This document shows, in pieces, positions 39,595 to 43,817 of a stretch of DNA of 43,817 bases. The notes below the pieces were generated by a model that saw only the letters and a list, made by a program, of their open reading frames with translations, made no database searches and was not told the DNA's origin. Position numbers and translations under genes: made by a program. The stretch is from Alphaproteobacteria bacterium (GTDB lineage Bacteria; Pseudomonadota; Alphaproteobacteria; Sphingomonadales; SMXR01), in NCBI GenBank assembly GCA_030634465.1, contig DAOWAS010000003.1, positions 1 through 43,817 of the forward strand, given 5' to 3'. Within the stretch, counting starts at the first letter, position 1. Each line of letters opens with the position of its first letter.

Positions 39595-40188
39595 GTGCGT
39601 AGCAAGGAAGCAACAAAAACTAAAATTCTAGATGCCGCCAAGGTTATTTTGGCTCGTGATGGCTTTGAGGGTTTAAAGATAAACAACCTAGCCGACGAGG
39701 CTGGTGTGGGTAAGCCGCTTATCTATAGATATTTTTCAGGTTTGGATGGTGTTGTGGCGGCATTGGCGCAGAATGCTGTTGCGAACGATAAGGACGGTGG
39801 GCAAAATATATTTGATATAAATGCGGGTGAAGTTGATGGTGATGTCTTGTTGCGAGATCTGCTTGCAGGTGGCAGGGGGTTGGCGTCAAACAGGTTAAGC
39901 CGTGACCTGTTGCTTTGGTCGCTAGCGTCAGACGACGCGCCTGATATTGCGGTGCTTGGTTCGGATGGCGGTGATTTGCCCGAGGTTGGCGGCGCTGATG
40001 GCACTGATGGCACTGATGCTGATGTAGACAGGCAGGCAACCTATGCGATTTTGAAAGCGGCTATTGCCTTTGTTGTGTTATATAGGGATCGTCATGACAG
40101 TTGGGCGGGCTTGCCCATAAAAACACCAAACAACATGGCGCGCATGGAGCGGGCGTTGGCAAAAATAGTTTCTAAAGTTTGGGGCTAG
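39595..40188 (+). CDS. TetR family transcriptional regulator
   Basis: HTH TKTKILDAAKVILARDGFEGLKINNLADEAGVGKPLIYRYFSGLDGVVAAL. GTG 39589 or 39595 preferred to ATG 39556, which lies inside the palindrome. Confidence 0.88.
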   Translation: MRSKEATKTKILDAAKVILARDGFEGLKINNLADEAGVGKPLIYRYFSGLDGVVAALAQNAVANDKDGGQNIFDINAGEVDGDVLLRDLLAGGRGLASNRLSRDLLLWSLASDDAPDIAVLGSDGGDLPEVGGADGTDGTDADVDRQATYAILKAAIAFVVLYRDRHDSWAGLPIKTPNNMARMERALAKIVSKVWG

Positions 40189-40244
40189 CTGGGGTTTGGA
40201 ATTAGTCAGGGTTTAGTGTTTGATGAAGCGTTGAGGAAAAACAA

Positions 40245-40457
40245 TTGAGTTTAGAGTTAACATTAATAATTTTGGCAGTGGGTGTTGTGCTTACGGCATT
40301 TTCAAACTGGAAGTCACGGCAAGAGTATTTGCCAGGCGAGTTGCCATTGTTGCCTTATAACGGTTTGCAGTTTGTCGGCATGATAATTGTTTTTGTGACA
40401 ATAGCCCATTTGATAACCATTTATACAGGCAAGCCGTTTACTGGTAGAATGGGCTAA
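40245..40457 (+). CDS. Small membrane protein
   Basis: 70 aa with two hydrophobic segments (LELTLIILAVGVVLTAFSNW, QFVGMIIVFVTIAHLITIYTG). Confidence 0.65.
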   Translation: MSLELTLIILAVGVVLTAFSNWKSRQEYLPGELPLLPYNGLQFVGMIIVFVTIAHLITIYTGKPFTGRMG

Positions 40458-40483
40458 GTTACCAATTGGTAACAAGTGGTAAC
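40458..40483. promoter_or_regulatory. Second TetR operator-like palindrome plus half-site
   Basis: GTTACCAATTGGTAAC (40458-40473), then a second TGGTAAC (40477-40483) 10 bp after the first TGGTAAC. Confidence 0.6.
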
Positions 40484-40670
40484 AGTTGGCATGTCGCTGT
40501 GCTTTTTAATGGCAAATTTCCAATAATAATTTTCTAATGACAATATTGTGACGTTATTTTTAAAATTGAATGCAGTATTGTTCATTTGGTTTTAAGGGTT
40601 TGGTTTAAATAGTGTTGGTTGTATCCAGCTTTCGTTGTTTAATATAAAGCTGGTCGGCAATAATTAAGAT

Positions 40671-41399
40671 GTGAGAATGAAAATTTTTAATAAGTTATCA
40701 ACCGAAGAACTACAAGAAATGGCTGATGCCGGTTTAGAAGTATTAAACTGCCACCGTGTGCTGGCAAAAACTGGCGATAATATTGTTGGTGAACTGTTAA
40801 AGGGTTTTGACGATTTTTTTGAATGGGATCATTACCCAAAGGGCGATGCCATAGACAAGGCGACCAACAGCCAAATGTTTTATCATTCCCATAAGGTTGG
40901 TGAACGCGAAGCCGAACACGGTCACTTTCACACCTTTCTACATAAAAAAGCTTTTCCCAAGGGTGTAGAGCCGAAAAATTTGCCTGATAAAGACGAACTG
41001 CAAAATGCCCACCCGCTAACCCATCTTATCGGCATTTCAATGGATCAGTTTGGCATACCGTTTCGTTTGTTTACGGTAAACAGGTGGGTAACTGGCGAGG
41101 TTTGGTATGATTGCAATGATATTGTTCAGGCGATGGATGGTTTTGAAATTGACCTTGCCCACCCGTCATGGGCGGTGAATATATGGCTAAGCAATATGGT
41201 GCAATTATTCAAGCCGCAAATAATTGAACTGTTGCTTGAGCGTGATAAAGTGGTAAATAACTGGAGTGCAAGTAAGCCAGACAATTATGTTTATGAGGAC
41301 CGAGAGCTTGAGGTAACATCTGTTGTTGATATATCCGTGGACAAGCAAATTAATGGTGCTGTGGACGAGTTGGCTAAAAGAAATATAAAAATAATATAA
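40671..41399 (+). CDS. Conserved uncharacterised protein (possibly DUF6969)
   Basis: 242 aa; His-rich MFYHSHKVGEREAEHGHFHTFLH, LTHLIGISMDQFGIPFRLFTVNRWVTGEVWYD. Start ATG 40677 (MKIFNKL) likely. Confidence 0.75.
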   Translation: MRMKIFNKLSTEELQEMADAGLEVLNCHRVLAKTGDNIVGELLKGFDDFFEWDHYPKGDAIDKATNSQMFYHSHKVGEREAEHGHFHTFLHKKAFPKGVEPKNLPDKDELQNAHPLTHLIGISMDQFGIPFRLFTVNRWVTGEVWYDCNDIVQAMDGFEIDLAHPSWAVNIWLSNMVQLFKPQIIELLLERDKVVNNWSASKPDNYVYEDRELEVTSVVDISVDKQINGAVDELAKRNIKII

Positions 41400-41418
41400 T
41401 AAAAATAAGGAAAAGTTT

Positions 41419-42846
41419 GTGAGCATCAAACAGACAATTACCAAACTAAACATCATAAAAATTACATTCACATTGCTGCTAATGTTGCAGTTTATCGTTA
41501 GCCCTGTTCAGGCGCAGGAGCTTGAAAATTTAAGTGCGGATGAGCTGTTAATTTTGTCCAAGGTGGATGAAATGATGGCTGAGCAGGTTCAGTTTTTAGA
41601 AACAGTTGTAAATATAAATTCAGGAACCATGAACACTGCTGGTGTGCGTGCGGTAGGGCAAGAGTTCAGACAGAAGTTTGATGAAATAGGCTTTGAAACC
41701 TCATGGGTTGAAATGCCTACGGAAATGAACCGTGCTGGACATTTAGTTGCGCGTCACTCTGGTTATACTGGCTCTGGTTTTCAGATGATGCAAAACACAG
41801 ATAGAGATGAAGTGAGGTCAGGCGAGCAGAGGGATGTAACGTCGTTTCAAAAAGAAAGCTCAAAGGTTTTATTGCTAGGTCACTTGGATACTGTTTTTCC
41901 AGTAGATAGCGAATTTCAAAAATTTGAACTTGATGGTCATATGGCAAAAGGCCCGGGCATTGCCGACATGAAGGCAGGCAATGTTGTTATTTTATACGCT
42001 CTAAAGGCGTTGAGCGATGCTGGTCTTTTAGATGATGCTTCAATTGATGTTATGTTTACTGGTGATGAGGAAAGCGCAGGTAGCCCATTTTCATTAAGCC
42101 GTGGCCCTATGGTTGATTTGGCAAAAGAAAATGACGTGGTGCTAAGTTTTGAAAGTGGCAGGGTTAATGATGCGGTAATTGCCAGACGCGGTTCAAGCAA
42201 CTGGAGCTTGGAGGTTACTGGCAAGCGCGCTCATTCAGCGGGCATTTTTCGTGATGCCATTGGTGCGGGTGCTATTTTTGAAGCCTCACGCATTTTAAAT
42301 GCTTTTTATGAGGAGGTTAGGGGCGAGGAATATTTAACCTTTAACCCTGGCATAATTTTAGGCGGCACAAATGTTGATGCCGACTTCGAGCACTCAACTG
42401 GCACAGCTTTTGGTAAAACCAATGTGGTTGCCCAAACCGTTAAGGTAAGTGGTGGTTTGCGATTTTTATCTGAAGAGCAAAAGACAAGAGCAAGGGCAAG
42501 AATGCGTGAAATTGTAGCAAAAAACTTGCCGCAAACTTCTGCAGAAATAACATTTGAAGACAGGTACCCTGCCATGTCACCAACTGAGGGTAATATGCAA
42601 GTGTTTGAAATATTACGTAAAATTAATGCTGACCTGAACTATTTACCCTTGTCGCCAGTTGACCCAGGACAAAGAGGTGCGGGAGATATTTCTTTCGTTG
42701 CTCCCTACATTTCGGGCATAGATGCGCTAGGGCCATCAGGTCGTTTTGGCCATACAATTTATGAAGAATTGGACATGCGTACAATTGAACCCATGACCAA
42801 AAGAGCGGCACTGTTAATTTATAGGCTTATAAATCAGCAGGACTAA
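41419..42846 (+). CDS. M20 family metallopeptidase, secreted (carboxypeptidase G2-like)
   Basis: Signal peptide ending VQAQ; VLLLGHLDTVFP, GPGIADMKAGNVVIL, MFTGDEESAGSPFS. Confidence 0.9.
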   Translation: MSIKQTITKLNIIKITFTLLLMLQFIVSPVQAQELENLSADELLILSKVDEMMAEQVQFLETVVNINSGTMNTAGVRAVGQEFRQKFDEIGFETSWVEMPTEMNRAGHLVARHSGYTGSGFQMMQNTDRDEVRSGEQRDVTSFQKESSKVLLLGHLDTVFPVDSEFQKFELDGHMAKGPGIADMKAGNVVILYALKALSDAGLLDDASIDVMFTGDEESAGSPFSLSRGPMVDLAKENDVVLSFESGRVNDAVIARRGSSNWSLEVTGKRAHSAGIFRDAIGAGAIFEASRILNAFYEEVRGEEYLTFNPGIILGGTNVDADFEHSTGTAFGKTNVVAQTVKVSGGLRFLSEEQKTRARARMREIVAKNLPQTSAEITFEDRYPAMSPTEGNMQVFEILRKINADLNYLPLSPVDPGQRGAGDISFVAPYISGIDALGPSGRFGHTIYEELDMRTIEPMTKRAALLIYRLINQQD

Positions 42847-42886
42847 AGGTTATCTAGTCTTTACAGAGCACCTTTGATATGTTCTT

Positions 42887-43513
42887 TTGCATGTAAGTTG
42901 TGTTGGGGCGAGTTTATTTAATTTTATTATCGGATTATTAGGGAGAGATATCTTGGCATTTTTGGGGAGTAAACACTCTATCGTTCTAGGGCTGGCCATA
43001 GTTTTATTTGGTTATGGTTTTGGGGGCGAAGTTACCGACGCTGTTGGCGAAAACCTTTATTATCTTATTATTGTTTTGGGTTTGGCACTTGCCGCTTTTG
43101 GTGTTTTCAAACAAGTAACTAGTGGTGGGGAAGACGGCGATCTTTCTGAGGAAGAGCTTAGAAATAAGGTTATTCTTCACACTTTAGCCAGAATGACCAA
43201 TGCAGATAGCAATGTAATGCAGGTCGAGGTTGAATCAGTTATAGAAACATACAAATCCATAACGGGTTCTGAAATATCATCTAAAGACATCAGAGTGGCT
43301 GCTTTAGGCGAGTTGTTTGAAGAAAAACCATTTTGTTCATATCTTTCAAGATCTGAAAAACGCATTTCAGTAGAAAGCAAAAAGAAAATTATGAAGGCGC
43401 TGTCCACCATTATGCAATCAGATGGTGTTGTTGACCCGCAAGAGGTTGAGTTTTTCAACACAGTGGCGAAATGCTTGAACATGCAAGCTGGTGATTTGGT
43501 AGACATTTCTTAA
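42887..43513 (+). CDS. TerB-like protein with N-terminal TM segments
   Basis: Two hydrophobic segments then TerB-like helices (LHTLARMTNADSNVMQVEVESV...IMKALSTIMQSDGVVDPQEVEFFNTVAKCLNM); true start may be downstream. Confidence 0.7.
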   Translation: MHVSCVGASLFNFIIGLLGRDILAFLGSKHSIVLGLAIVLFGYGFGGEVTDAVGENLYYLIIVLGLALAAFGVFKQVTSGGEDGDLSEEELRNKVILHTLARMTNADSNVMQVEVESVIETYKSITGSEISSKDIRVAALGELFEEKPFCSYLSRSEKRISVESKKKIMKALSTIMQSDGVVDPQEVEFFNTVAKCLNMQAGDLVDIS

Positions 43514-43540
43514 ATAAGATAATGCCAATTTAAGTTTTCT

Positions 43541-43574
43541 AAAGCCGTTCCATTAGCGTGGAGCGGCTTTTTCT
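43541..43574 (+). terminator. Rho-independent terminator
   Basis: AAAGCCGTTCCA-ttagcg-TGGAGCGGCTTTTTC. Confidence 0.85.
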
Positions 43575-43607
43575 TTTCATGATTTTGAATATATTATAAT
43601 TTAGGCA

Positions 43608-43631
43608 TAAAAAAACACGCAAATGCGTGTT
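43608..43631 (-). terminator. Minus-strand rho-independent terminator
   Basis: On the minus strand AACACGCA-TT-TGCGTGTT followed by T-tract; implies a minus-strand transcript entering from the right edge. Confidence 0.7.
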
Positions 43632-43649
43632 CAAATTTGTTGCTTCTAA

Positions 43650-43817
43650 AAAACCCGGTGACGAGAGGGGGACAAGCCCCCTCAAGTCTACGCATATGGT
43701 TACCCAATGTTAGCCATATGGTTGCGGGTTAGGCCGAGGCCTTAACCAGACAATTCCAACTATTCCTAAGAATAACCTTCCTTGTCCCAGTTCCGCCTTA
43801 GGTTTGTTCCGAAGAAC
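43650..43817 (-). ncRNA. Candidate structured RNA, family not recognised, runs off the right edge
   Basis: No sustained ORF. Consecutive hairpins: GAGGGGG/CCCCCTC (43665-43683), CATATGGTTA/TAGCCATATG (43693-43720), GGTTAGGCC/GGCCTTAACC (about 43727-43747). Upstream of a minus-strand terminator. Confidence 0.4.

Noticed and set aside
39719-40039. 106-aa minus-strand His/Gln-rich ORF
   Set aside because: Antisense to the TetR coding region; low-complexity composition arises from codon bias on the other strand.
1-43817. CRISPR arrays, transposases, integrases or prophage genes
   Set aside because: No regularly spaced repeats and no recognisable mobile-element proteins seen in any listed frame.

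Overview
Alphaproteobacterial-type chromosomal window, mostly conserved housekeeping synteny. In order it contains: a TPR lipoprotein (cut by the left edge); a Sel1/SPOR protein; a PAS + soluble MCP pair; tRNA-Ala(GGC); FYDLN_acid protein-cmk-rpsA-ihfB-lapA-pyrF-accD-folC; trxA-addA-addB-murU-amgK-tsaE; a DivL-like Tyr pseudokinase; ahcY-HPr-EIIA-hprK-chvG-chvI; a J-domain protein; a divergent AT-rich restriction-modification cassette (PmeII-like REase and a MerR-HTH/C5-methyltransferase fusion); an NSS transporter; sufE; a pspC-pspB-pspC-pspA stress operon divergent from pspF; an amidohydrolase; a TetR regulator with strong palindromic operator candidates; an uncharacterised protein; an M20 peptidase; a TerB-like protein; and an unassigned structured, GC-rich region at the right edge. 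The best leads are: (1) an unannotated 56-aa ORF heading the psp operon behind a consensus sigma-54 promoter; (2) a DivL-like kinase with the phospho-acceptor His replaced by Tyr and degenerate ATPase boxes; (3) a 32-bp perfect palindrome and a related 16-bp palindrome around tetR; (4) nested operator-like repeats between the divergent R and M genes, where the M protein carries its own HTH; (5) absence of aroA and trpFBA from their usual syntenic positions; (6) the edge RNA candidate. No CRISPR array, transposase or prophage was seen. All family calls come from reading motifs by eye; no database search was run.
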